NCBI GenBank assembly: GCA_013002285.1
Contig: JABDKJ010000076.1
Span: 27,073-91,072, forward strand
Source: Flavobacteriales bacterium
GTDB taxonomy: Bacteria > Bacteroidota > Bacteroidia > Flavobacteriales > JABDKJ01
Length of the DNA: 64,000 bases
Direction: 5' to 3'
Within the stretch, counting starts at the first letter, position 1, and every line of letters starts with the position of its first letter. The position numbers were made by a program, and so were the translations under genes. Below, piece after piece: positions 15,946 to 24,305 of this stretch. The notes below the pieces were generated by a model that was given only the letters and a program-made list of their open reading frames with translations, had not been told where the DNA came from and searched no databases.

Positions 15946-17928
15946 TTATGATGAGAAAAGCTTTGGTTCTATTTCTTCGGCTTTCTCAATAGCCTTTCTA
16001 TTTACAATGTATTGTTCTGTCTGTTCTTTGATCTTTCTATCTACTTCAGAATTTTTTATGGAGATCAATGAAGAAGCCTGTTTTACCATTTCCTGATACC
16101 AGATCTTATATAGGTTTACCTTCTTTGCTCGTTCTCTTTTTAGGTCTGTCAATATCCCAAGTCTATCATCATAGGCTTTGTCAAAGAACAAAGATCTCTT
16201 TTCGAAAAAGTCCGTTGGAATATCAAAATCCATCAATATGAAATCTACTGCACTATGCACATTTCTGTCTTCACGTGCAGTCCAGTATTCGTATTTGTCG
16301 CTCATGAGATCTTGGAACATAGCAAAGAACCTTGGGTCGCTTTCTTTGTCGTATCTCGCGGATGCTTTTTCTACGATCTCACGCACTTCTGGTCTGATGA
16401 TCGTTTCGTCAAATTTGATCTCGCTCAAATATTCTGGAATATCCATGGAGTCTTCATATTCTTTTCTTTCTGGAAGTTTTTTTCCAAGGATCCCTGGTAC
16501 TTGCTTCTCGTGCGATCTCCACCAGAGATAGTCCAAAGCAAGAAAGTCTTCATACGTTTTAGGGCCTCCGAGCAAAACACGTGATTGCACTCTGGATAGA
16601 ATAGCAGCATCTAGAACCTCAGGCAGGTTAGTGAAGATCTGGATAAAGTAATTTCCATTGTTCACAGCTGTCGCCCCTTCAGTCATTGTAAGGACTGAAC
16701 TTACTACGTGCCCTTGTCCTTCTGAACTTCCTTGCCTTGCCCTATCACCCAATAGATTCTCGCAGTCATCCCAAGGAGAGTAGGTGATCACATTTGGGTT
16801 TTTCAATCTGCGATCGAAGACTTCCATCTTTTTGGCAGTCTCACCTTGCAGGCTAGAGATGACCGTTCGAGGCAATGGAAGCATTACAAAAGGAACACCG
16901 ATATTATCAGCCCTTTCTTTTCCATAGTTGAAAGAAGCAGCGATCAACATGGATTTTCCAGTTCCTGGAGGTCCATATTTCATTGTAAAACCTGGGAGAC
17001 CTCCCAATTCCATCCAAGGGTTTTTCTTCAATTCTATGTCATAGCAAAGAAGACGGTCAATCTGTCTCATGTTGCTTTTTCTTCCTTCGGAGTTTGCAAC
17101 GATGTCTGACATTTGGATGTTCTTGACCTCAACTTGAGAATGGCTTCCAAATGAAGCGCGTTCAAAGCCTTCGATGATGAAACCAGTATCTCCGTACTTG
17201 TATCTCTTGGTCGTGAAAAAATCTATGTACTGACTTACCTCTATCTCAGATTCAATGATGTCCAGGATGCGTTCGTAATAGATCAATGCTGCCTTTACAA
17301 ATGCTTTTGTGTCGTTTACCTTGTTGGATTCTTTTACGAATTTCCCAAAATGATAAAGCGAAGAGTTCATTGCATTGACACTCCCGTTCAAACTTATGGC
17401 TGGGTTTTCATCCAGGCTCATCACAAGAGCAGCAACATCGTCTTGTTTATATTGATCTAGTTTCCAAACGATGTAATTGGCAGATACATGAAGTAGTATT
17501 CTTGCTTGAGTAACTTTCTTTTCTTCTAATTCATTCTTGTCGTCTTCGTTCAGGTCGCCCTCGGCTTTTGCTTCAATTTTTAGAAGGCCTGAAGACTTTC
17601 TGTATTGCTTTGCGACATAGGTGCCAAGAGCTAGTCCGTTTTGAATTGCATTTAAAACGATACTTGCATCTTCATTTAGGAGATTCGTGTTTTGACTAAG
17701 TGTCTTTCCTAGACCTATCATTGAAATACTCGCTTGGCCTATCGCACCTGTTCCGCCAAAGACCTTTCTTCTGGCGAGAATGCTGCTTCCTACATCATCA
17801 GCCGAACTCACCATGCTGGCAGCTTTTTTTGCATCTGTCCATTTTACTTCATGCAATAAGCTCCCGACAACCTCCTTGATCTGGTCCAGGTCCGCGTCTG
17901 TAATGGGTATGAATGATCTGTCTGCCAT
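15946..17928 (-). CDS. AAA+ ATPase with altered Walker B, cluster motor protein
   Basis: 660 residues. A helical N-terminal region of about 290 residues, of unknown family, precedes one AAA+ module. Walker A is GPPGTGKS at 319-326. The Walker B region reads VITYSPWDDCENLLGDR: aligned to the classical form, D387-D388 replace the usual Asp-Glu and the preceding strand is broken by Pro. The sensor-1 Asn is N434 in IFTNLPE, and R446/R450 in ILSRVQSR fall where arginine-finger residues lie. This matches classical (FtsH/Cdc48/Vps4-like) AAA proteins more than ClpX types. No membrane helix or protease domain is seen. Nucleotide binding is likely; hydrolysis may be slow or use Asp. Confidence 0.85.
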   Translation of the reverse strand: MADRSFIPITDADLDQIKEVVGSLLHEVKWTDAKKAASMVSSADDVGSSILARRKVFGGTGAIGQASISMIGLGKTLSQNTNLLNEDASIVLNAIQNGLALGTYVAKQYRKSSGLLKIEAKAEGDLNEDDKNELEEKKVTQARILLHVSANYIVWKLDQYKQDDVAALVMSLDENPAISLNGSVNAMNSSLYHFGKFVKESNKVNDTKAFVKAALIYYERILDIIESEIEVSQYIDFFTTKRYKYGDTGFIIEGFERASFGSHSQVEVKNIQMSDIVANSEGRKSNMRQIDRLLCYDIELKKNPWMELGGLPGFTMKYGPPGTGKSMLIAASFNYGKERADNIGVPFVMLPLPRTVISSLQGETAKKMEVFDRRLKNPNVITYSPWDDCENLLGDRARQGSSEGQGHVVSSVLTMTEGATAVNNGNYFIQIFTNLPEVLDAAILSRVQSRVLLGGPKTYEDFLALDYLWWRSHEKQVPGILGKKLPERKEYEDSMDIPEYLSEIKFDETIIRPEVREIVEKASARYDKESDPRFFAMFQDLMSDKYEYWTAREDRNVHSAVDFILMDFDIPTDFFEKRSLFFDKAYDDRLGILTDLKRERAKKVNLYKIWYQEMVKQASSLISIKNSEVDRKIKEQTEQYIVNRKAIEKAEEIEPKLFSS

Positions 17929-17935
17929 ATCTAAA

Positions 17936-19057
17936 TTATATTGCTACTAAATTGTCTCGAAGAGGGGTTATTATTTTAATCATTTTTGGATCGTCTAAAA
18001 GCAACTGTACAACAGTATGAGGAGCTATCAGGTATTTATTGATGTCCGATACTTTTCGCCTACTACATTCAGGGTCATCTTTGTTGATGTGGAATTTTTG
18101 CAATGGAGTTTTAGAGCTGATCCAATTGGCCTTTATCAATTCTTCTTTAACTGATGCTATTACCTCTTCCTCGTAATAAACGATGAAATGATCTTTTGTT
18201 AATTTATGACGTTTATGGAACTTGCTAAACGCATGCTCATCTTTTGAATATGCTCCATATAAAGGCCCGATATCATATTTCTTTAGGAGTTTTGGATGCA
18301 AGAATGGCATTTCCTGATCCATAAAAGAGATGATCTCATAACAACTCTTGGACCCCATTGCAACACTTTCTAAAATGTCTACAAATAGTTTGAAATGCTC
18401 GTTGGTTTTATCAAATTTTTCAGCTCCTCCGCTATATTCAAAGTCCAATACATAGACCATTGGCCTGTTAGTGGCCATGTCATAGGTAGACCAGGAATAG
18501 ATCAGTGAACGTCTTCCATTTTCTTTTATTCCTATTTCCATCATCTTTCCAGTGTTGTACATCAAATAGATCGCAGAAGGGATCAGATTATTGAAGTACT
18601 TCCTCTTTGAAAGAGCATCTAGTATTTCGTATGGTTCTTCTTTTTGGCTGCGAAGTTTAGATATCAAACGGTCTTTCAAGACGAGAGCATTCGGTAGATT
18701 GGCAATGAATTGTTCCTTGAGGTTATAGTCAGCTTTCATCTGCCTCAATTCAGCATGATTGGGAAAGCTTGAATCCGTAAGATCTATGCGAACGCTATGA
18801 GAGAGGTCGTACTGATATTTTAGATTGAGAAGTTCAATGCTCCGCTGCAAACGGGTTATGAAGAAAGTTATAACTGAACGTTCGACCTTTTTGTTTGAAG
18901 TCTCATTGAGTCTGGTCACAAAATGTTCGTTAAGCGCTTTGAATGCTTTCTTTACATAAATGAAATAGTCTAAGTATTCTTCCTTCCTCTCAAATTCTGT
19001 GCTGTCCAGTTCGCCAAAACCAGCATTGCCCATAATTTCTTCAAGCTCACTGACCAT
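17936..19057 (-). CDS. Cytoplasmic protein of the AAA+ cluster, unknown
   Basis: 373 residues; no signal, membrane helix or motif recognised. The first 150 residues are mostly helical (YFIYVKKAFKALNEHF; FFITRLQRSIELLNLKYQY). The central part has strand-rich segments (NGRRSLIYSWSTYDM; RPMVYVLDFEYSGG). Near 285 comes HKLTKDHFIVYYEEEV, and the end is Pro/Asp rich. It starts at ATG 19057, 32 bp after the coiled-coil gene, and ends 7 bp before the AAA+ gene, so it is very likely an adaptor or partner of one of them (inference from position only). Confidence 0.72.
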   Translation of the reverse strand: MVSELEEIMGNAGFGELDSTEFERKEEYLDYFIYVKKAFKALNEHFVTRLNETSNKKVERSVITFFITRLQRSIELLNLKYQYDLSHSVRIDLTDSSFPNHAELRQMKADYNLKEQFIANLPNALVLKDRLISKLRSQKEEPYEILDALSKRKYFNNLIPSAIYLMYNTGKMMEIGIKENGRRSLIYSWSTYDMATNRPMVYVLDFEYSGGAEKFDKTNEHFKLFVDILESVAMGSKSCYEIISFMDQEMPFLHPKLLKKYDIGPLYGAYSKDEHAFSKFHKRHKLTKDHFIVYYEEEVIASVKEELIKANWISSKTPLQKFHINKDDPECSRRKVSDINKYLIAPHTVVQLLLDDPKMIKIITPLRDNLVAI

Positions 19058-19089
19058 ATTTCAATTTTCTAGTATTCAGCATTTAAATA

Positions 19090-20466
19090 TTAACCGAGCA
19101 TATCGCTTAACTCTTCATTCGTACTCTTTTTTCCACTATCAGCAGAATCTTCAGAACTTGCTGCTTCCCCTTTTCTATTGTCGACTATATAGTTGCCATC
19201 GGAGTCTATACCATAGTGGTCCTTAAGTTTTTCATTTGCTTCTATACTCCGCCTTGCAAACTCCCTTTGCTTGTCCATTAAGACTTTTGCAACTTCATCC
19301 AAAGTTTGTAGCCTTGCACCTTGTGATTCTACTCTTTCTAACCTTGCTCTTTGCGAACCAACAGTAGCTTGAGCTAACATTTCTGCACTTCTTTCATCTG
19401 TCTTAACTCCAGCTTTTTCAAATGTGCTTGTCACTTTCTGATATGCTGCTGCTCGCAAAGATGTTATTGTAGCTGCATAGAATGATTCTCTCTCTTTAGT
19501 ATCCGACTTAAGTGCTGCAAGATCTGCCTTTAAGTTCTTCTTCTGGGTTTCAAGTGCTTCTATTGCAATAGAGTGTAATTCCACGAATCGTTCTTTAGAG
19601 TTGTAGATGGAACGAGCTACTTCAAAATTCCCTTGCTGTTCTGTTATGCTTTTCTGAACCTCTTCTACATCTCTTTGCTTAGAGGTATGCTCAGGGGTGC
19701 CAGGTGTCAATTCTGCCAATTCTTCCAATTTAGACTGGAGTAGTGACTTTAATTTTTCAATGTCGGCTTCAACCGTTTTCATTGCAGTTGCAGCTTGCTC
19801 TTGCAATTCAAAGGCATCTTTTTGTGATACTGTTACAGCCTGTAATTCCTCATCCACACTAGACATTTTGCCTTGAACAAAATTGGTGATCATCGTTACG
19901 ATGGTGATCATCCTTTCAAGATGTTTTTCCAAAGGCTCATTTTCCAAACGTTCCTGGTGATGCGCTCTTGCTCTTACTCCCTCACTTTCTAGAAGCTTTG
20001 TTGCCGCATCAACTTCTTCTTTTGCTTTAAGGATCTTGTTCTTTCTTCCCCATAGATTGTTCCACCAATTGTCTTTAACGCCTTCTTTTTGTTCGAGTTC
20101 TTCTTTGGCGGCATCTAAAGCGCGTTGCGCTTTATCTATCCAACCTTGCTCTTCGTCATTGAGGTCGCGAATATCTTCAAAACCAACACCTATTTCATCT
20201 AGAAGGTTTTGCAGCGCAGACATGACCTTAGCCAAATTAGACCCGAATTTCTTCTCGTTCTGTAAAACAGAATCAGTGGTTGCATTAATGATGGCTTCCG
20301 CATCTACTGCGCTTTCTATCTTTTCTAATTGTTCCTTGGTTTTGCTCATGACGCTTCCAACACCGATCTCCGCTTCGTCAAGAGTCTTTTTAACTCGAGA
20401 AGCTAAACTTCCAGCGTCAGAACTGCTGTTCTTAATTTCATCAAATAGGTCATTAATATCACTCAT
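19090..20466 (-). CDS. Long coiled-coil protein, first gene of the AAA+ cluster
   Basis: 458 residues, almost entirely charged helix with heptad character from about 90 to 420; no signal peptide or membrane helix. A short Trp-rich break (DNWWNNLWGRK) sits near residue 132 and a loop (ELTPGTPEHTSK) near 255. The C-terminal 30 residues are a Ser/Asp/Glu linker ending NEELSDMLG. The shape resembles polymerising long-helix families (PspA/ESCRT-III, TelA), but I see no specific signature of any of them. ATG 20466 (MSDINDLF) is chosen over an upstream in-frame TTG/ATG because the extra 19 residues are not protein-like. Confidence 0.75.
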   Translation of the reverse strand: MSDINDLFDEIKNSSSDAGSLASRVKKTLDEAEIGVGSVMSKTKEQLEKIESAVDAEAIINATTDSVLQNEKKFGSNLAKVMSALQNLLDEIGVGFEDIRDLNDEEQGWIDKAQRALDAAKEELEQKEGVKDNWWNNLWGRKNKILKAKEEVDAATKLLESEGVRARAHHQERLENEPLEKHLERMITIVTMITNFVQGKMSSVDEELQAVTVSQKDAFELQEQAATAMKTVEADIEKLKSLLQSKLEELAELTPGTPEHTSKQRDVEEVQKSITEQQGNFEVARSIYNSKERFVELHSIAIEALETQKKNLKADLAALKSDTKERESFYAATITSLRAAAYQKVTSTFEKAGVKTDERSAEMLAQATVGSQRARLERVESQGARLQTLDEVAKVLMDKQREFARRSIEANEKLKDHYGIDSDGNYIVDNRKGEAASSEDSADSGKKSTNEELSDMLG

Positions 20467-20583
20467 ATTTATATTTTGGTTTAGTCCGATCCAACGATTA
20501 CAATAACTTGAGGGGAGGAGCATAGGTTATATCTTCTGTAGCCCTTAAAGTCAGGTAAGATCGTTCAATTTTTACCTTGCTAA

Positions 20584-20591
20584 CAAATGTA
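20584..20591 (-). promoter_or_regulatory. Candidate -7 element for the AAA+ cluster operon
   Basis: On the minus strand the sequence is TACATTTG, a perfect match to the Bacteroidota -7 consensus TAnnTTTG, about 118 bp upstream of ATG 20466. No convincing -33 TTTG is seen at the usual distance. It is the only good candidate upstream of the eleven-gene run. Confidence 0.45.
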
Positions 20592-20691
20592 TAATTTATA
20601 TTGAATTTTGGGCTTTGAATAGGATGAACGGGGTGAAAATATTATAAGTGCGTTTAAAGAGCAATTCATTTGCGAATGAGGAACTTTAGGG

Positions 20692-20724
20692 CAAAAAAAA
20701 ACCGCTCTCTTTTCAGAAAGCGGT
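20692..20724 (-). terminator. Rho-independent terminator of the gene at 20746
   Basis: Read on the minus strand, the stem AACCGCTTTC / GAGAGCGGTT with a short loop is followed by nine T residues. It lies about 22 bp downstream of the stop at 20746. It also separates that gene from the AAA+ cluster promoter region. Confidence 0.88.
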
Positions 20725-20745
20725 TCTCATTTTTTTAGTGTTAGA

Positions 20746-22074
20746 TCATCTTTGACGATCCACTAGGATCTTTTCAGTTTTAACTGTGATCCCGTTGCTA
20801 ATAGATAGGATGTAGAATCCTTCCTCTAATTCAGAAGTGTTCAATTTTATTCTATTCATAAAGTTCATGTGCTTTTCTATCATGAGGTTTCCTTCAAGAT
20901 CGCTCAATTGAACTGTAATTTCTTCCTCTTGTCCGCTTCCTACTTCTACAAAGATCTGTCCATTTGTAGGATTTGGATAAATGTGTGTATCTACAATACT
21001 AGGAACATCCAAGAAAGTGTCTGCCAGAATGTTCGAGAATTGGTCCGTACCGATCGCTGTTAGTCGATAATACGTGTCTCCAGTTACGTTATGTGCATCA
21101 GTAACTTTATAAGTTTGAAGAAAGTCTCCGCCTTTAGCATCAGATCTTGCAGCTCTACTCCAGGTTACTTGATCCATTGATCGTTCAACGATAAAATGCT
21201 CACAGTTTTGTTCATTACCTGTTTTGAAATTGATCGTTGCTTTCTTTCCAGATCTAATTATGTCAAAACTCATTATTGAAGCGTCAGGACCGAATGTATT
21301 TCTCAAGGTTGTGACTTCGGCTTCATCAGTTGATACAATCTCTGACGAAAGATCTATGATCGCATTAGCTAATATATTTGTGCTGTTATCCGTGAATACC
21401 ACATCTATTTGATATTGAACAACGGCCTCTGGCGATGTGTGATCTACAAATGAATAATCAGTTTTCATTTCAATATTTCCAGTTGCTCTTTGCTTCACCA
21501 ATGGCATCCAATCACCTGGACTAACCCTACGTTTAATAACGAAGTGATCTGCGAAATTTTCGCTTGTCGTTTGCCAAGTTAGACTAACCATTCCGTTTTT
21601 CTCTTTTGCAGTGAATGAAGCTACATCGCAGATAGCAAGTGCTCTAGAGCTTCCCATTTCTGGGCTTGGTCTTGTAGAAAGAACTTCGCTAAAAGTTCCT
21701 GTATTTTCGTTTGAAACTGTATAAATGGATTCAGTGGCAAGCTCTGTTTTTTGATCATTGCCATTCAGGTAACTTAATCTGTAAGAAACCATGTTAGAAA
21801 AACTTCCTTGGTCAAAGAATTCATAAGAAGTTACCATGTCGATCCCACCCGTGGCGTCCACTTTTCCAAGCTTCACCCAGTTTTGTCCTTTGTTTGCTCT
21901 TTCTATGACAAACATGACACAATCTGATTCAGACATTGTTGTCCAGTTCAACCAAACTGCACCTTGTTGTTTCTCAACTCTAAAATCGGCTAAGTCGACA
22001 GCAGCATAGGAAACAGTGGTCATTAAAATGGCGATAGCGCCAATAAATAGTTTTTGAGTAATTGTTTTCATCAT
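20746..22074 (-). CDS. Exported protein with three FN3-like repeats and T9SS type A sorting domain
   Basis: 442 residues from ATG 22074 (MMKTITQ); a longer frame from TTG 22095 is less likely because the signal peptide begins here. Signal peptide about 1-25 (ending SYAA). Three similar beta-sandwich units start near residues 27, 155 and 271, each with the pattern V-x-L-x-W-x-T...FVIERS...W, as in FN3/Ig-like surface repeats. The last 85 residues form a type A T9SS sorting domain (IYPNPTNGQIFVEV, LSDLEGNLMIEK, EEGFYILSISNGITVKTEKI). Probably a surface-attached or released protein; function unknown. Confidence 0.85.
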   Translation of the reverse strand: MMKTITQKLFIGAIAILMTTVSYAAVDLADFRVEKQQGAVWLNWTTMSESDCVMFVIERANKGQNWVKLGKVDATGGIDMVTSYEFFDQGSFSNMVSYRLSYLNGNDQKTELATESIYTVSNENTGTFSEVLSTRPSPEMGSSRALAICDVASFTAKEKNGMVSLTWQTTSENFADHFVIKRRVSPGDWMPLVKQRATGNIEMKTDYSFVDHTSPEAVVQYQIDVVFTDNSTNILANAIIDLSSEIVSTDEAEVTTLRNTFGPDASIMSFDIIRSGKKATINFKTGNEQNCEHFIVERSMDQVTWSRAARSDAKGGDFLQTYKVTDAHNVTGDTYYRLTAIGTDQFSNILADTFLDVPSIVDTHIYPNPTNGQIFVEVGSGQEEEITVQLSDLEGNLMIEKHMNFMNRIKLNTSELEEGFYILSISNGITVKTEKILVDRQR

Positions 22075-22184
22075 CTGTTTTTTCGTTCTACACAAAGTGT
22101 TTTGCTCTTATGTACGAACATGCCCAACGAATGTTTCGATGGATAACAGATAAAACTCTACGAATTGATCAAAAAATTTGACAA

Positions 22185-22200
22185 AACCCTTAAGGGGGTT
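22185..22200 (-). terminator. Weak terminator-like hairpin after clpX
   Basis: The minus strand reads AACCCCCTTAAGGGTT, a short stem, followed by TTGTCAAATTTTTT. The T tract is interrupted, so termination here is uncertain. Confidence 0.35.
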
Positions 22201-22207
22201 GATGGTT

Positions 22208-23440
22208 CTAGGCAACCTTGAGTTTAGAGATCTTCGAAGAAGAAAACTTTTCTTCGGCATATTCTAATGAGATATTCAATTCAGATACCGACCCATCGCT
22301 AGGTAATTCATACATTGCATCTCTTAATATGGCCTCGCAAATAGATCTTAATCCCCTAGCGCCCAATTTGAATGTCATGGCCTTTTCTACAATGTAATCC
22401 AATACATTATCATCGAAGGTTAGCTGTACACTGTCTATTTCAAATAGCTTTTGGTATTGCTTGATCAATGCATTCTTCGGCTCTATCAATATCCTGCGTA
22501 ATACATCAGGTGTAAGTGGTTTTAAGTGAGTGAGCACCGGGAAACGACCTATAAGTTCTGGTATGAGTCCAAAGGACCTTAGGTCTTGAGGAGCTACATA
22601 TTCCAAAATGTTCTCACCTACAACCGCATTCTCCAAACTTGCTGAATAACCAATGCTACTTGTGTTGATCCTTCTTTTGATCATCCTGTCAATACCGTCA
22701 AATGCTCCTCCGGCTATGAATAGAATATTCTTAGTATTCACCTGGATCAGTTTTTGTTCAGGGTGTTTTCTTCCACCTTGAGGTGGGACATTTATTTCAG
22801 AGCCTTCCAATAGCTTCAGTAGTGCTTGTTGCACGCCTTCTCCGGACACATCTCGAGTGATCGAGGCATTGTCACTTTTTCTAGAGATCTTATCGATCTC
22901 ATCAATGAATACGATACCTCTTTCAGCAAGCGCTACATCGAAATCCGCAGCCTGCAGGAGCTTGGATAATATGCTTTCCACATCTTCTCCGACATATCCA
23001 GCTTCGGTGAGAATGGTGGCATCAGCAATGCAAAATGGCACATTCAGCATTTTTGCAATGGTGCGTGCAAGAAGAGTTTTCCCAGTCCCCGTTTCACCTA
23101 CCATTACAATATTCGACTTCTCAATTTCGACATCATCACGAATAGATGGGTCATGAAGAAGTCTTTTATAGTGATTGTAAACTGCAACTGAGAGCACTTT
23201 TTTTGCCTCATCCTGACCGATCACGAATTCATCTAAATAGGTCTTGATGTCTTTTGGTTTTTGCAATGTGAAGCTAGAGTCGAGTGACCCAACGGTCTTT
23301 TGCTCCATTTCTTCGCGCATGATAGAACTTGCTTGTCCGATACAGTTATCACAGATGTGACCTGAAATACCGGCAATCAGCACGTTCACCTCATTCTTTT
23401 TGCGACCGCAAAAAGAGCAGTTGATCTCATTTTTCCCCAT
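22208..23440 (-). CDS. clpX: ATP-dependent Clp protease ATP-binding subunit ClpX
   Basis: AAA+ unfoldase that feeds substrates to ClpP. The zinc-binding domain has cysteines at 8, 11, 30 and 33. Walker A GETGTGKT at 115-122; pore loop GYVG at 148-151; Walker B IVFIDE at 176-181; [12 protein letters not shown] near 273 is a substrate-contact region. 410 residues, the usual length. It lies 52 bp after clpP on the same strand, and tig is upstream, the classic tig-clpP-clpX order. Confidence 0.97.
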   Translation of the reverse strand: MGKNEINCSFCGRKKNEVNVLIAGISGHICDNCIGQASSIMREEMEQKTVGSLDSSFTLQKPKDIKTYLDEFVIGQDEAKKVLSVAVYNHYKRLLHDPSIRDDVEIEKSNIVMVGETGTGKTLLARTIAKMLNVPFCIADATILTEAGYVGEDVESILSKLLQAADFDVALAERGIVFIDEIDKISRKSDNASITRDVSGEGVQQALLKLLEGSEINVPPQGGRKHPEQKLIQVNTKNILFIAGGAFDGIDRMIKRRINTSSIGYSASLENAVVGENILEYVAPQDLRSFGLIPELIGRFPVLTHLKPLTPDVLRRILIEPKNALIKQYQKLFEIDSVQLTFDDNVLDYIVEKAMTFKLGARGLRSICEAILRDAMYELPSDGSVSELNISLEYAEEKFSSSKISKLKVA

Positions 23441-23492
23441 TGCTTACTCTTAAAGAATATGTAAAATACTGATTATCGAGGTCTTATTCAAA

Positions 23493-24173
23493 TTACTTCT
23501 TGTCCTTACCTCTAGCTAGTACTTCATCGATCATACCATATTTCTTGGCCTCATCGCTTTTCATCCAATAATCTCGGTCCCCATCTTCCCATACCTGTTT
23601 GTATTCTTTTCCAGTATGACTTGCGATGATCTCGTACAATTCTTTCTTTAACTTCTGGATCTCTCTAGCGGTGATCTCAATATCTGAAGCTTGTCCTTGG
23701 GCGCCACCTAATGGTTGGTGGATCATAACTCTACTGTGAGTAAGTGCGGTTCTTTTCCCTTTTGTGCCAGCACATAAAAGTACAGCTCCCATAGATGCTG
23801 CCATACCTGTGCAGATCGTTGCGACATCAGGGTTTATGTATTGCATGGTGTCGTATATACCTAATCCTGCATAAACACCTCCTCCTGGAGTGTTCAAATA
23901 TATCTGAATGTCTTTCTTAGCGTCAGATGATTCCAGAAAGAGCAGCTGGGCCTGAATAATGTTTGCTACGTAATCATTGATAGGTACACCCAAGAAAATA
24001 ATTCTATCCATCATCAATCTAGAGAATACATCCATTGATGCAACGTTCAACTGACGTTCTTCGATAATGGTAGGCGAGATGTAATTATTGGTAACTGAAG
24101 TATATTGGTCTAGTGTCATGCTGCTGATCCCAGCATGTTTAATAGCGTATTTTCTGAATTCGTTTGCGTCCAT
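23493..24173 (-). CDS. clpP: ATP-dependent Clp protease proteolytic subunit
   Basis: Serine peptidase of the ClpXP complex. Catalytic Ser in TGMAASMGA (S127) and His in RVMIHQPLGG (H152); the third residue, an Asp, falls in the GDRDYWM segment near 199. The 226-residue protein carries an N-terminal extension of about 30 residues before the core, as expected for a propeptide. Upstream of clpX with a 52 bp gap. Confidence 0.97.
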   Translation of the reverse strand: MDANEFRKYAIKHAGISSMTLDQYTSVTNNYISPTIIEERQLNVASMDVFSRLMMDRIIFLGVPINDYVANIIQAQLLFLESSDAKKDIQIYLNTPGGGVYAGLGIYDTMQYINPDVATICTGMAASMGAVLLCAGTKGKRTALTHSRVMIHQPLGGAQGQASDIEITAREIQKLKKELYEIIASHTGKEYKQVWEDGDRDYWMKSDEAKKYGMIDEVLARGKDKK

Positions 24174-24229
24174 TTTTATTTTTTTGTGTATAACATCGAT
24201 CTATTCGGAATGTCCTTATTTAGGAATTC

Positions 24230-24237
24230 GAAATATA
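24230..24237 (-). promoter_or_regulatory. Candidate -7 element for clpP-clpX
   Basis: Minus-strand TATATTTC, seven of eight matches to TAnnTTTG, lies 57 bp upstream of the clpP start in the 132 bp gap after tig. clpPX may therefore be transcribed both from here and from the tig promoter. Confidence 0.35.
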
Positions 24238-24305
24238 CATTTTTTCCCATGCCAGAGTGACTGGAAAAAGTTAAGTTTTTATAAAGGCTTGTTGGAAAAA
24301 GAGAA

